In this document: in pieces, positions 17,155 through 25,797 of the stretch | Position numbering within the stretch: the first letter of the stretch is position 1 | Layout: every line of letters begins with the position of its first letter | Source: Betaproteobacteria bacterium | GTDB lineage: Bacteria > Pseudomonadota > Gammaproteobacteria > Burkholderiales > Rhodocyclaceae | DNA length: 64,000 nucleotides | Direction: 5' to 3' | Assembly (NCBI GenBank): GCA_016709965.1 | Contig: JADJLT010000001.1 | Coordinates: 1,695,001-1,759,000, forward strand | The notes under the pieces: generated by a model | Database searches by the model: none | Told to the model about the DNA's origin: nothing | Seen by the model: the letters and a program-made list of their open reading frames with translations, nothing else | Position numbers and translations under genes: made by a program

Positions 17155-18501
17155 ATGCACATTCATATTCTTGGCATCTGCGGCACCTTCATGGGTGGCG
17201 TCGCTCAACTGGCGGTGGATTCCGGCCACAAGGTTACCGGCTGCGACGCCAACGTCTATCCGCCGATGAGTGACCAGTTGCGTGGCGCCGGCATTGAACT
17301 AATTGAAGGCTTCGATACCGACCAATTGGTGTTGGCACCGGATATTTTCGTGATCGGCAATGCCGTATCCCGCGGCAATCCGTTGCTCGAAGCAATCATC
17401 GACAAGGGGCTGCCCTATGTTTCCGGGCCGCAATGGTTGGCCGAGAACGTACTGCAGGGCCGCTGGGTACTCGGCGTTGCCGGCACCCACGGCAAGACAA
17501 CGACAGCGTCGATGCTGGCCTGGATTCTCGAAGATGCCAATATGAAACCAGGCTTCCTGATCGGCGGCGTCCCTCTGAATTTTTCCGTGTCCGCTCGATT
17601 GGGGGAAACCCCTTTTTTCGTCATTGAAGCAGATGAATACGACACGGCGTTTTGCGACAAGCGTTCAAAATTTGTCCATTACCGGCCAAGGACGGTTGTC
17701 CTGAACAATCTGGAATTTGACCACGCAGACATTTTCAGCGATCTGGCTGCGATCGAAACACAGTTCCATCATCTGGTGCGTACTTTGCCGCAATCCGGGC
17801 TAATCATTTCCAATGCAGCCGAGGCCAGTCTTGAACGGGTACTACAGCGCGGTTGCTGGACGCCAGTCGAACGCTTCAACGATCCCGCCGGCTATCACGT
17901 CACCGGCGATGACGCCCGTGGCGAGCTGGCGCTTCATGGCCCCGAGGGAAGAATCGGTCGTACCGTGTGGAGACTTTCCGGCGAACATAATCGCGCCAAT
18001 GCCTGCGCCGCCCTGCTCGCTGCCCGCCATGTCGGTGTTTCGCTGGCCCATGGCCTGGATGCGCTGTCCCGCTTCGAGAATGTAAAGCGCCGCATGGAAG
18101 TTTGCGGCGAAGTCCGCGGCGTGACGGTGTACGACGATTTTGCCCACCATCCGACGGCCATTGCCACCACCGTGGCCGGCCTGCGTCGCAAGGTCGGCAA
18201 TGCCCGGATTCTGGCCGTACTGGAGCCGCGCTCGAACACCATGAAACTCGGCACCATGAAGTCACAACTGCCAGAGAGCCTGCGCGAGGTTGATGCAGCT
18301 TTCTGTTACGCCGGCAATCTCGGCTGGGATGCCCGCGAGGCACTGGCACCAATGGGTGACCGCGCTGTTGTCGAGGAGGATCTCGATCGCTTGGTCGACC
18401 AGATCGTCATCGCCGCACAACCGGGCGACCACATCCTTGTCATGAGCAACGGCGGCTTCGGCGGCATCCATGGCAAGCTGCTGGCGGCGCTCTCCGAGTA
18501 G
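17155..18501 (+). CDS. mpl: UDP-N-acetylmuramate:L-alanyl-gamma-D-glutamyl-meso-diaminopimelate ligase
   Basis: A 448-residue Mur ligase that recycles murein tripeptide by joining it to UDP-MurNAc in the cytoplasm. The N-terminal MHIHILGICGTFMGGVAQLA is the Mpl version of the MurC Rossmann motif. The P-loop GVAGTHGKTTTASMLAW lies near residue 107, the EADEYDTAFCDKRSKF metal site near 158, and the C-terminal domain holds DDFAHHPTAI. These distinguish Mpl from MurC. It ends before a dispersed-motif copy and a terminator. Confidence 0.96.
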   Translation: MHIHILGICGTFMGGVAQLAVDSGHKVTGCDANVYPPMSDQLRGAGIELIEGFDTDQLVLAPDIFVIGNAVSRGNPLLEAIIDKGLPYVSGPQWLAENVLQGRWVLGVAGTHGKTTTASMLAWILEDANMKPGFLIGGVPLNFSVSARLGETPFFVIEADEYDTAFCDKRSKFVHYRPRTVVLNNLEFDHADIFSDLAAIETQFHHLVRTLPQSGLIISNAAEASLERVLQRGCWTPVERFNDPAGYHVTGDDARGELALHGPEGRIGRTVWRLSGEHNRANACAALLAARHVGVSLAHGLDALSRFENVKRRMEVCGEVRGVTVYDDFAHHPTAIATTVAGLRRKVGNARILAVLEPRSNTMKLGTMKSQLPESLREVDAAFCYAGNLGWDAREALAPMGDRAVVEEDLDRLVDQIVIAAQPGDHILVMSNGGFGGIHGKLLAALSE

Positions 18502-18530
18502 AAAGCTTATTACCAGACACGTCCCGGCGC

Positions 18531-18570
18531 ATTGCTGCGGTCAACGGCAAAAAAGGCCCAAAAATGAAAA
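18531..18570 (+). repeat. dispersed core/A-tract motif, copy 3 (mpl-maeB gap)
   Basis: Plus-strand ATTGCTGCGGTCAACGGC, then AAAAAAGGCC and CAAAAATGAAAAAA. Intergenic, directly against the terminator between the convergent genes mpl and maeB. Confidence 0.85.
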
Positions 18571-18605
18571 AAGGCGCGGCGAGGTTTCCCACCCGCGCCT
18601 TTTTA
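18567..18605. terminator. bidirectional intrinsic terminator between mpl and maeB
   Basis: Stem GGCGCGG / CCGCGCC around a 12-base loop, flanked by an A-run on the left and a T-run on the right. It can therefore stop transcription from both convergent genes. Confidence 0.88.
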
Positions 18606-18616
18606 TTACGGCCTGT

Positions 18617-20893
18617 TTAGCGCTCCATTGACTCGACAACCGCCAGAGCCGTCATATTAACCAACCGGCGAACTGTTGCCGTCGGGGTCATGACGTGCAC
18701 CGGACGTGCCATGCCAAGCAGGATCGGGCCGATGGTCACGCCTTCGCCACCGGTCATCTTGATCAGGTTGTAGCTGATGTTGGCAGCATCGATGTTGGGC
18801 ATGACCAGCAGGTTGGCTTCGCCCTTGAGCGGCGAATCCGGGTTGGCTTCTTGGCGAATGGCCTCGTTCAACGCTGCGTCACCATGCATTTCGCCATCGA
18901 CTTCCAGTTCGCCTGCCGTCATTGCGCCAATCAGGCCGGCCGCGATGCTCATCTTGCGCGCCGCTTCGGAACCACTGGAACCAAAATTGGAATGCGACAG
19001 CAGCGCCACCTTCGGATGCAGGCCAAAACGTTTGACCTGCTCGGCGGCCATGATGGTCATTTCGGCGATTTCCTGGGCGCCCGGGTTCTCATTGACGTGG
19101 GTATCGCAGATAAACAGGGAACGTCCAGGCAGCATCAGGTAGTTCATGGCGGCCAGCGTATTGACGCCATGGCGCTTGCCGATGATGTTCTGAACCACAC
19201 CCAGGTGATGGCTGTATTGGCCAGTCATGCCACAGATCAGACCGTCGGCGTAGCCGAGCTTGAGCAGCATGGCGCCGATCACGGTCTGCTTGCGACGCAT
19301 GGCGTCCTTGGCGATGCCCGGCGTGACACCACGGCGAACCATCAGCTTGTGGTAGCCCTGCCAGCATTCACGGTAGCGCTCATCGGATTCCGGATTGACG
19401 ACGTCAAAATCGACACCCGGCTTGATACGCAGCTTGGCTTTTTCCAGACGATGCTGGATAACATCCGGGCGACCGATCAGGATCGGACGAGCAAACTTTT
19501 CTTCGATAACGACCTGAGCGGCACGCAGCACGCGCTCTTCCTCGCCCTCGGCGAAGATAATGCGTTTGCCCTTGGCCTGACGAGCCGCCTGAAAAATGGC
19601 GCGCATGCCAACACCGGTGTGATAGACGAATTCGGACAGCTTGGCGCGGTAGGCATCCCAATCGGTGATCGGCCGCGTTGCAACCCCCGAGTCGATCGCT
19701 GCCTGTGCAACAGCCGGGGCGATCTTGACAATCAGGCGTGGGTCAAAAGGCTTCGGAATCAGGTATTCCGGGCCGAAAGACAAATCAGCACCCGGATAAG
19801 CCATGGCCACTTCATCGGTTACTTCGGCTTCGGCCAACTCGGCGATCGCTCGCACGGAAGCCATCTTCATTTCTTCGGTAATGCGAGTGGCGCCCACATC
19901 CAGTGCGCCGCGGAAGATAAACGGGAAACAAAGGACGTTATTGACCTGATTGACGTAATCGGAACGGCCAGTCGCGATGATGGCGTCGGGGCGGACTTCC
20001 TTGACCAGTTCCGGCATGATTTCCGGCGTCGGGTTGGCCAGCGCGAAAACCATCGGCTTCTCGGCCATACTGGTGACCATGTCCTGCTTGACGACACCGG
20101 CTGCGGACAGGCCGAGGAAGATATCGGCACCAACCATGGCATCGCCCAGCGTACGCTTTTCGGTATTCTGGGCGTAGCGCGCCTTGGTCTCGTCCATGCT
20201 GCCCGGGCGACCAACGTAGATGACCCCCTTGGAGTCACAGATGGTGATGTTCTCACGCTTGACGCCGAGATCGCACCACAGGTTCACGCAGGAAATGGCT
20301 GCCGCTCCGGCACCTGAAACTACAACCTTGACCTCGTCAATCTTCTTGCCGACGACCTTCAGGCCGTTGAGCATGGCAGCACCGGAAATGATCGCTGTAC
20401 CGTGCTGGTCGTCGTGGAAGACAGGAATATTCATCCGCTCCTTAAGCTTCTGCTCAATGTAGAAGCACTCGGGCGCCTTGATATCTTCCAGGTTGATACC
20501 GCCGAGCGTTGGCTCGAGGGCGGCAATCATGTCAATCAACTTGTCCGGGTCGTTCTCGGCCAGCTCGATGTCAAAAACATCGATGCCGGCAAATTTCTTG
20601 AACAGACAGCCCTTGCCCTCCATGACCGGCTTGGAAGCAAGCGGACCGATGTTACCGAGGCCAAGCACAGCGGTGCCGTTGGTGACAACGCCCACCAGAT
20701 TGGCACGCGAGGTATACCAGGCGGCAGTTGCAGGGTCTTCGACAATGGCATCACAGGCCGCTGCAACACCCGGCGAATAGGCCAGCGCGAGGTCGCGCTG
20801 ATTGGTCAGGCCCTTGGTAGGACGGACGGAAATCTTGCCCGGGGTGGGCCAGCGGTGATATTCAAGTGCGGCTTCGCGCAAATCCTTTTCCAC
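18617..20893 (-). CDS. maeB: NADP-type malic enzyme with C-terminal phosphotransacetylase-like domain
   Basis: A 758-residue two-part enzyme that oxidatively decarboxylates malate to pyruvate. The malic enzyme part (about 1-430) has a catalytic FHDDQHGTA block and an NAD(P)-binding domain with VSGAGAAAISC. The remaining 330 residues resemble phosphate acetyltransferase (FAEGEEERVLRAAQVV, SNFGSSGSE, PNIDAANISYNL). In known MaeB proteins that domain is thought to be regulatory, sensing acetyl-CoA, rather than catalytic. The gene is monocistronic, closed by the shared terminator, and an AT-rich palindrome lies 70 bases upstream. Confidence 0.96.
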   Translation of the reverse strand: MEKDLREAALEYHRWPTPGKISVRPTKGLTNQRDLALAYSPGVAAACDAIVEDPATAAWYTSRANLVGVVTNGTAVLGLGNIGPLASKPVMEGKGCLFKKFAGIDVFDIELAENDPDKLIDMIAALEPTLGGINLEDIKAPECFYIEQKLKERMNIPVFHDDQHGTAIISGAAMLNGLKVVGKKIDEVKVVVSGAGAAAISCVNLWCDLGVKRENITICDSKGVIYVGRPGSMDETKARYAQNTEKRTLGDAMVGADIFLGLSAAGVVKQDMVTSMAEKPMVFALANPTPEIMPELVKEVRPDAIIATGRSDYVNQVNNVLCFPFIFRGALDVGATRITEEMKMASVRAIAELAEAEVTDEVAMAYPGADLSFGPEYLIPKPFDPRLIVKIAPAVAQAAIDSGVATRPITDWDAYRAKLSEFVYHTGVGMRAIFQAARQAKGKRIIFAEGEEERVLRAAQVVIEEKFARPILIGRPDVIQHRLEKAKLRIKPGVDFDVVNPESDERYRECWQGYHKLMVRRGVTPGIAKDAMRRKQTVIGAMLLKLGYADGLICGMTGQYSHHLGVVQNIIGKRHGVNTLAAMNYLMLPGRSLFICDTHVNENPGAQEIAEMTIMAAEQVKRFGLHPKVALLSHSNFGSSGSEAARKMSIAAGLIGAMTAGELEVDGEMHGDAALNEAIRQEANPDSPLKGEANLLVMPNIDAANISYNLIKMTGGEGVTIGPILLGMARPVHVMTPTATVRRLVNMTALAVVESMER

Positions 20894-20962
20894 GGATTCT
20901 CCTCCGAATTCGGCTATATGGGAAAACCGTTCAGATTACTCCAAAGCTTGCCTGAACGGTCA

Positions 20963-20972
20963 CATAATTATG
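20963..20972. promoter_or_regulatory. palindrome CATAATTATG upstream of maeB
   Basis: A perfect ten-base palindrome 70 bases upstream of the maeB start, in a 263-base gap otherwise without genes. The identical palindrome occurs at 54866-54875 between the methylmalonyl-CoA mutase gene and its GntR neighbour, so a shared regulator is possible. The shortness of the site keeps confidence low. Confidence 0.4.
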
Positions 20973-21156
20973 AATTATACGATCAATATTGGCGATGGAA
21001 CATCGGGGAGCGACACCTTGATTCAGTGGAGTGGTTGCAGCGGAAATTGATACCAGCAACCGTGAGCCATGCCGGATTTGATCGCTCGCTAATTGCGATA
21101 GCAAAAAGCAACCCGCTTGAATCAGCCAACCGCCGGGCAAGCTGATCGATACACAA

Positions 21157-21966
21157 TCAAACAGCCGCTGAACGACGCGTCAGACGCAAGGCACCGACAT
21201 AACTGAGCGCAATGATCGCTACCAGTACAAAACCGAAAAACAACTCCTTGCCCTCACTCCAGGCATCCAGCGATGGCGACAACAACTTGGCAGCGCCAAA
21301 GGCGGCGACCAGCAAACTGACGCCGGAAACAACCAGGCCCATGACCCGCGATGCAATCAGCGCCACTTGATCCGCACTGGCAATCAGGCGGGCAATCCAC
21401 AAGCCATTGATACCGTCTGTCAGCAACATGCCGAGCATGAACAGCATGGCCAGCATCAATGCGTGCTGCCAACCGCCGAACTGGGTCGCAGACAACGCGA
21501 AGAAGGCGGCCTGCGACAAGGTGTCGAATGACAGCGCAAACAACGCACCGACCAGCGCGATCAGCGCCGGATGAGAAACATGACGAAGATTTCCGAGCAG
21601 GCGTCCCTTGATGCCAACCGGCTGCACCATTTCATGAGGCTCGGCGGCAAGCACGGCAACCAGATTGAGGCTACCCAGCGCGACCAGAAAGACGATGGAA
21701 ATCACCGACCCGATCGTCCCGAACCAGGGCGGCACTTCCCAATGCCCGGCAATGGCCGACACCCCGAGGGCGATAGCCATTACAACAGCGCCATGCCCCA
21801 GGGAGAACAGCGTGCCGCAATAACGGGCCAGACCGGGACGGTTGCGGGTGTTATACCGGGTCAAACCGTCGATGGTCGCCAGATGATCCGCATCGAAGCC
21901 ATGCTTCATGCCGAGTACGAAGGTCAGGATCAGCCACGACAGCCAGTCCGCAGGTGGAGTTTCCAT
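21157..21966 (-). CDS. NicO/HoxN-family nickel (cobalt) transporter
   Basis: A 269-residue integral membrane protein with about seven hydrophobic segments. The first helix carries GMKHGFDADHLATID, the HX4DH metal-selectivity signature of nickel/cobalt permeases, and SLGHGAVVM follows in the next region. Ni2+ uptake is likely, given a NiFe-hydrogenase maturation cluster 6 kb away; cobalt for the B12-dependent mutase is an alternative. Two adjacent ATGs follow a GGAG; the second (21966) has the better spacing. No NikR-like palindrome or cobalamin riboswitch is evident upstream. Confidence 0.88.
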   Translation of the reverse strand: METPPADWLSWLILTFVLGMKHGFDADHLATIDGLTRYNTRNRPGLARYCGTLFSLGHGAVVMAIALGVSAIAGHWEVPPWFGTIGSVISIVFLVALGSLNLVAVLAAEPHEMVQPVGIKGRLLGNLRHVSHPALIALVGALFALSFDTLSQAAFFALSATQFGGWQHALMLAMLFMLGMLLTDGINGLWIARLIASADQVALIASRVMGLVVSGVSLLVAAFGAAKLLSPSLDAWSEGKELFFGFVLVAIIALSYVGALRLTRRSAAV

Positions 21967-22286
21967 CATCAGCTCCAATTAACACTCCGGTAATCTTCAT
22001 ACAAAGCGGACGCCAGATCAATGCGTCAAGTTTCGGATTGCGTTTCAGTAAAGCGGCATCCCGCACCGACAAAGGGCACAAATTGTCGGATTGCTGCGGT
22101 CAACGTCGAAAAACCGGCAAATTCCAAAATATTCTGGCGGCTGAAGCAAGCCAGAAAATCTCCACAAATCTCATTGATACAATCACTTACCTGTTTTACG
22201 CCAAAATATGGAACAAGATATGCTTGAGATAAGCAGCAGCAAGCTGGATTCGTTAAACGGTGTAAGAGCGCATGGAGAAAGTCATC
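21967..22286. other. 320-base gene-free region between divergent genes
   Basis: This stretch separates the nickel transporter from the AAA+ ATPase gene. It holds one copy of the dispersed motif (22090-22133) and AT-rich sequence afterwards that could contain the ATPase promoter. I see no convincing small gene, tRNA or riboswitch. Confidence 0.6.
22090..22133 (+). repeat. dispersed core/A-tract motif, copy 4 (intergenic)
   Basis: Plus-strand ATTGCTGCGGTCAACGTCG, then AAAAACCGGC, then AAATTCCAAAATATT. It has the complete core and both A/T tracts. Confidence 0.85.
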
Positions 22287-23252
22287 ATGGCACACAGTGA
22301 AATCCGACTATCGGTCGCTGAAGAGCGAACCATCTACGACGTGGCAGCCATCGAACGTGCCATGGAAGACGCCGCCGGCAACCGCAACGAAGCGCTGGCC
22401 ACCCTCTACGACAAGATGAAGCAGCGCGGCGGTGGCCGCTTTCTGGTCCGCCCGACCGGCGCCGACATGATCGACGACCTCTACGATAGCTGCCCCAATT
22501 TCATCGAAGTCATCGACGACCTGAAAAAGTATGTTGCCCTGTCTGTCGCGGGCAATGAGCCGATGAGCTTCACGCCCATTTTGTTGCTCGGCGAACCCGG
22601 CATCGGAAAGACTCACTTCGCCCGTGAACTGGCTACCCACCTCGGCACCGGCCACGAATTCATCTCGATGAGTTCGCTGACCGCCGGCTGGGTTCTGTCC
22701 GGTGCCTCATCACAGTGGAACAATGCCAAGCCGGGCAAGGTGGCCCACACGCTGGTGCATGGTGACTTCGCCAACCCCATCGTGGTGCTCGACGAGGTCG
22801 ACAAGGCTGGCGGTGATTCCCGGTATGACCCGATGGGTTCGCTCTACGGCCTGCTCGAACGCGACACTGCCCGCGCCTTCAAAGACGAGTTCATCGATAT
22901 CGACATCGATGCCTCGCACATCTTGTGGGTGACGACAGCGAACGACGAGCGCAGCATTCCGGAACCCATCCTCAACCGGATGAATGTTTACGAAGTACCA
23001 CGCCCCGATCACGATGCCGCGATCAGTATCGCCGCCGCGCTCTACCGTGAAATCGTCAGTCAGCACGACTGGGGGTTTCCGCCTGAAGCCGAAGAAGCGG
23101 TGCTCGAACGGCTCGGCTCGCTACCGCCGCGCGACATGCGCAAACGCCTGCTCGCCGCCTTCGGCACGGCCAAACTGGAAGGACGCAACTGGCTTGAGGC
23201 GCGTGATTTTGAACAAACTCGCACCGGACGCAGCCGAAAGATCGGCTTTTAG
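22287..23252 (+). CDS. AAA+ ATPase resembling the Lon ATPase module, no protease domain
   Basis: A 321-residue protein. Walker A is GEPGIGKT near residue 104 and Walker B is VVLDEVDKAGGD near 172. The stretch DPMGSLYGLLERD...FIDIDIDASHILWVTTAND...IPEPILNRM follows the Lon AAA+ pattern closely, with sensor 1 and the arginine region present. The C-terminal Lon serine/lysine protease domain is absent, as is Lon's N-terminal substrate domain. It may remodel proteins alone or serve a separate partner, which is not adjacent. ATG 22287 has a GGAG nine bases upstream; an ATG five codons earlier is possible. Confidence 0.85.
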   Translation: MAHSEIRLSVAEERTIYDVAAIERAMEDAAGNRNEALATLYDKMKQRGGGRFLVRPTGADMIDDLYDSCPNFIEVIDDLKKYVALSVAGNEPMSFTPILLLGEPGIGKTHFARELATHLGTGHEFISMSSLTAGWVLSGASSQWNNAKPGKVAHTLVHGDFANPIVVLDEVDKAGGDSRYDPMGSLYGLLERDTARAFKDEFIDIDIDASHILWVTTANDERSIPEPILNRMNVYEVPRPDHDAAISIAAALYREIVSQHDWGFPPEAEEAVLERLGSLPPRDMRKRLLAAFGTAKLEGRNWLEARDFEQTRTGRSRKIGF

Positions 23253-23298
23253 CAGAGTTACGAACGGAAAAACAAATCGGCGTCGCCGAGGTGCAGGC

Positions 23299-24330
23299 TT
23301 AGACCTCGGCGATCCGCACCGACACCGGAAAATGGTCGCTGTAGCCATCCATATTGACGTTTTTGGCCGCATTGCCACTGGGCAGACCAAAGCGGATGGG
23401 TCCCTCGCCAACACGGTGGCTGACGGCCTTCGGGAAAGCCTCGATGCGAGCACTGCCCTCGATCACCCGAAAGCCGCTCTTGCCGGTCAGCAAGCCCGGT
23501 GAAACCATGATCTGGTCGAACAGACTGGCATCACCGCCGAAATACAGCGTACCGTTCAACGGGCGCTGCCGGCCATTGTGATCAGTCACGGTCTGCATCG
23601 TGTACTCCCAGGCGAAATTGTAGAACTTGGCGCTCTTCGCGCGCTGAACATCCCCTTTGTCACGAATACCCTGAGCGTGAATGGTGACCGACTTGTCAAA
23701 AGGGTCATCATTGAAATCGCCCAATGCAATCACCGCCGCGTTCTCACCCTTTTCTTCACGAATACGGTCATGCCAGTAGGCAAGCGTTTCGCCTGCCGTC
23801 GCCCGAAAACCGGCCGAATACTCCGGGCCGTTTCCGGCTGATGAGGAGCGCGACGGCCAATGATTGGCCAAGGCAACGATCTGTTTTCCGGAGGCAGTCA
23901 CAAACGTAATCTGCGTGATGTCGCGCGTTCCCGTTCGCCGCATCACCCAGTGCGAGAACAGTTCATTGCGATTGGCCGTCAGTTGTTTTACATCGTACAG
24001 GAAGGCCGTATCTATACCCCGCTGCTCACGCGCCGCATCGACATGCACCAATTCATATTGCCTCGCCGGAAGCGCCACATTGAGTGCATCCGCCAGCGCC
24101 TGCAACGCAAACTGGTTTTCCACCTCACAGACACCGAGCAGGTCCGGACCTGTCGCATCTTTCATCTGGCGGATGATCGACACCAACTGCGCCACTTTCC
24201 TTTTGAACAAGACCTCAGACCAGCCGCTGAGCTCTTTTTTCATGGCTTTGGCTACCCATGGCTCGCGGCCAGCGTAAGCCTCAGGGGCAAAGAAATTTTC
24301 GAGATTCCAGAAAGCGACCAGATAGGGCAT
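23299..24330 (-). CDS. endonuclease/exonuclease/phosphatase-family protein
   Basis: A 343-residue hydrolase of the DNase I-like fold. Typical blocks in order are VAFWNLENFF at the N-terminus (metal-binding Asn/Glu), LLGVCEVEN, LANHWPSRS, VIALGDFNDDPF and the terminal YSDHFPVSVRI containing the catalytic SDH. Substrate could be nucleic acid, nucleotide or phosphoester. There is no clear signal peptide from ATG 24330, which has GGAG nine bases upstream. A longer frame to 24441 exists but adds unlikely sequence. It is transcribed toward the AAA+ gene (convergent). Confidence 0.85.
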   Translation of the reverse strand: MPYLVAFWNLENFFAPEAYAGREPWVAKAMKKELSGWSEVLFKRKVAQLVSIIRQMKDATGPDLLGVCEVENQFALQALADALNVALPARQYELVHVDAAREQRGIDTAFLYDVKQLTANRNELFSHWVMRRTGTRDITQITFVTASGKQIVALANHWPSRSSSAGNGPEYSAGFRATAGETLAYWHDRIREEKGENAAVIALGDFNDDPFDKSVTIHAQGIRDKGDVQRAKSAKFYNFAWEYTMQTVTDHNGRQRPLNGTLYFGGDASLFDQIMVSPGLLTGKSGFRVIEGSARIEAFPKAVSHRVGEGPIRFGLPSGNAAKNVNMDGYSDHFPVSVRIAEV

Positions 24331-24515
24331 GTGCGCAGGCTCCATGGACAGATGACAAGCATCCGGGGCCGCCCGCGGCCAATTTACGCCACTCAAGCCA
24401 ACCCCAAGACAGGCGAGGTGACTCGGCACCACCTTCGCCATCTGTCCAGTCTATAAAGCAAGTGTCGAAATTCAAAGGCATTTTTGGTGCTCAAGATCTG
24501 GCACCCATCTGAAAA

Positions 24516-24911
24516 TCAGGGAAGTCGCCGGAAAACTGTCACCGACCCATCCGCTTCCCTAAGGTGGAACGCCGCCGGTTCTACCAACAGCACTGGGTTG
24601 GGATCACTGACCAGTCGCTCTGCCCGCGTGATGTTCCAGATAATTTGGTTTTCCTGATAGCGCCAGAGGCCATATTGCAGCACCGTGCCATCGTCTTTTC
24701 TGATTTCCCACTCTCCGTTCGCGGCCAGATGAATGGGCGTCAGCGCACGGGAAGACTGCCATTTGCCAACAAAATCCTGCTCGCTGACAGCCTTTCTGCA
24801 GCCGCCTGAAGCAATGCAGAGTAGCCCGATCAAGATGCCGACCACCCAGGACTTTCCGGATAAACGGGTAAGCAGCGGCATGGCCAAATTGTCGGGATAA
24901 CTCGCCGTCAT
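24516..24911 (-). CDS. small putative lipoprotein, unknown function
   Basis: A 131-residue protein with a hydrophobic segment SWVVGILIGLLCIASGGC that looks like a lipoprotein signal with the lipidated cysteine near residue 38. The rest (about 90 residues) resembles small beta-rich lipocalin-like lipoproteins (DFVGKWQSSRALTPIHLAANGEWEIR), suggesting a periplasmic or membrane-tethered domain. ATG 24911 overlaps the stop of the J-domain gene (TGATG). An internal ATG at 24881 would give a more typical signal length. I do not recognise a function. Confidence 0.7.
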   Translation of the reverse strand: MTASYPDNLAMPLLTRLSGKSWVVGILIGLLCIASGGCRKAVSEQDFVGKWQSSRALTPIHLAANGEWEIRKDDGTVLQYGLWRYQENQIIWNITRAERLVSDPNPVLLVEPAAFHLREADGSVTVFRRLP

Positions 24912-25699
24912 CACTCCCTATAGCGACTTGGCTGCGAGCGAAATCGGTTGATTTCCTGCTCGCGACGAGCCAACTCGGCCTCTTTCGCCGCACGCTCAAT
25001 TTCTTCCTTCTGGCGGACTTCCTCCGCCTTGATACGCTCGGCCTCCTGCTCCGCCAGCAGGTTATTGGCAGTCACCTCGGCCCCCAGGCGTCGCGATTCC
25101 TCTTCAAAACGCTTCAGCTTGAGCGCCTCTTCCTCCTCGTGCCGTTGTCGCTGAGCCTCATCACGCGCTGCCTGTTCCTTGCCTCGCATGTCTGCCAGCA
25201 ACAAATCAGCTTCGGCCCGGCTCGCCACCCGAATGCCGTAGGTTTGGTAAAAATCCTGAAGGTAGGCTTTTTCAGCGAGCGGCGACGTCGCATCAACATC
25301 AACCATGGCCTTGGAGCGCTGATAAGCCATGAACATCACCCCCATCTGCATGACCATCCCGACAATCATCAGGCCGGCAATGATGGTCAGCAATCGGCGA
25401 ATCGGACTCCACTTGGCGGATTCCAGCGCCGCTGCTGTGTTCAATTGGACATCCAGATGGCTGGGCACCTCGCCACGCATGGCCAGGCCTGCGTCGTAAT
25501 CAGCGCGACGCGACGGTGCCGAAAGGACTTCCCAGGCTTGCTTGAGCAGTTGTTGCTGAAGCTCTGCTTCCACCTCTGGCAACGAACCATGACCGGCAGC
25601 CAGCGCCTTCGACATCTGCAGATAGGCAGCACTGATCTCTGCCAGATCGGCATGCTGAGATACAGCCAATAAATCGTAGTACGTCGTTCCCTGCTTCAT
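24911..25699 (-). CDS. J-domain protein with transmembrane helix and C-terminal coiled coil
   Basis: A 262-residue protein. The N-terminal 70 residues look like a divergent DnaJ domain (TTYYDLLAVSQHADLAEISAAY...LLKQAWEVLSAPSRRADYD), but the hallmark HPD is not preserved at the expected place (SQHADL), so Hsp70 stimulation is doubtful. One transmembrane helix (LLTIIAGLMIVGMVMQMGVMFMAY) lies near residue 105. From about 170 to the end it is a highly charged Glu/Arg-rich coiled coil. ATG 25699 starts immediately before the domain. It is coupled to the lipoprotein gene downstream. Confidence 0.75.
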   Translation of the reverse strand: MKQGTTYYDLLAVSQHADLAEISAAYLQMSKALAAGHGSLPEVEAELQQQLLKQAWEVLSAPSRRADYDAGLAMRGEVPSHLDVQLNTAAALESAKWSPIRRLLTIIAGLMIVGMVMQMGVMFMAYQRSKAMVDVDATSPLAEKAYLQDFYQTYGIRVASRAEADLLLADMRGKEQAARDEAQRQRHEEEEALKLKRFEEESRRLGAEVTANNLLAEQEAERIKAEEVRQKEEIERAAKEAELARREQEINRFRSQPSRYRE

Positions 25700-25797
25700 G
25701 AGGTGAGGTTTTTCCGGTGGAATCAGTCGCCAAGCATAACAAAGCGGCGGCTCGGGCAGCAATTGTGCAGGCGCAGAGGAGCCTTGCGGGCATCCAG

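Noticed and set aside
18695..20317. Long open frame (540 codons) opposite to maeB
   Set aside because: It is the mirror of a strongly conserved gene and has no ribosome site or recognisable protein features.
21967..22286. Search for a NikR site or cobalamin riboswitch before the nickel transporter
   Set aside because: No suitable palindrome or B12-box-like sequence was seen.
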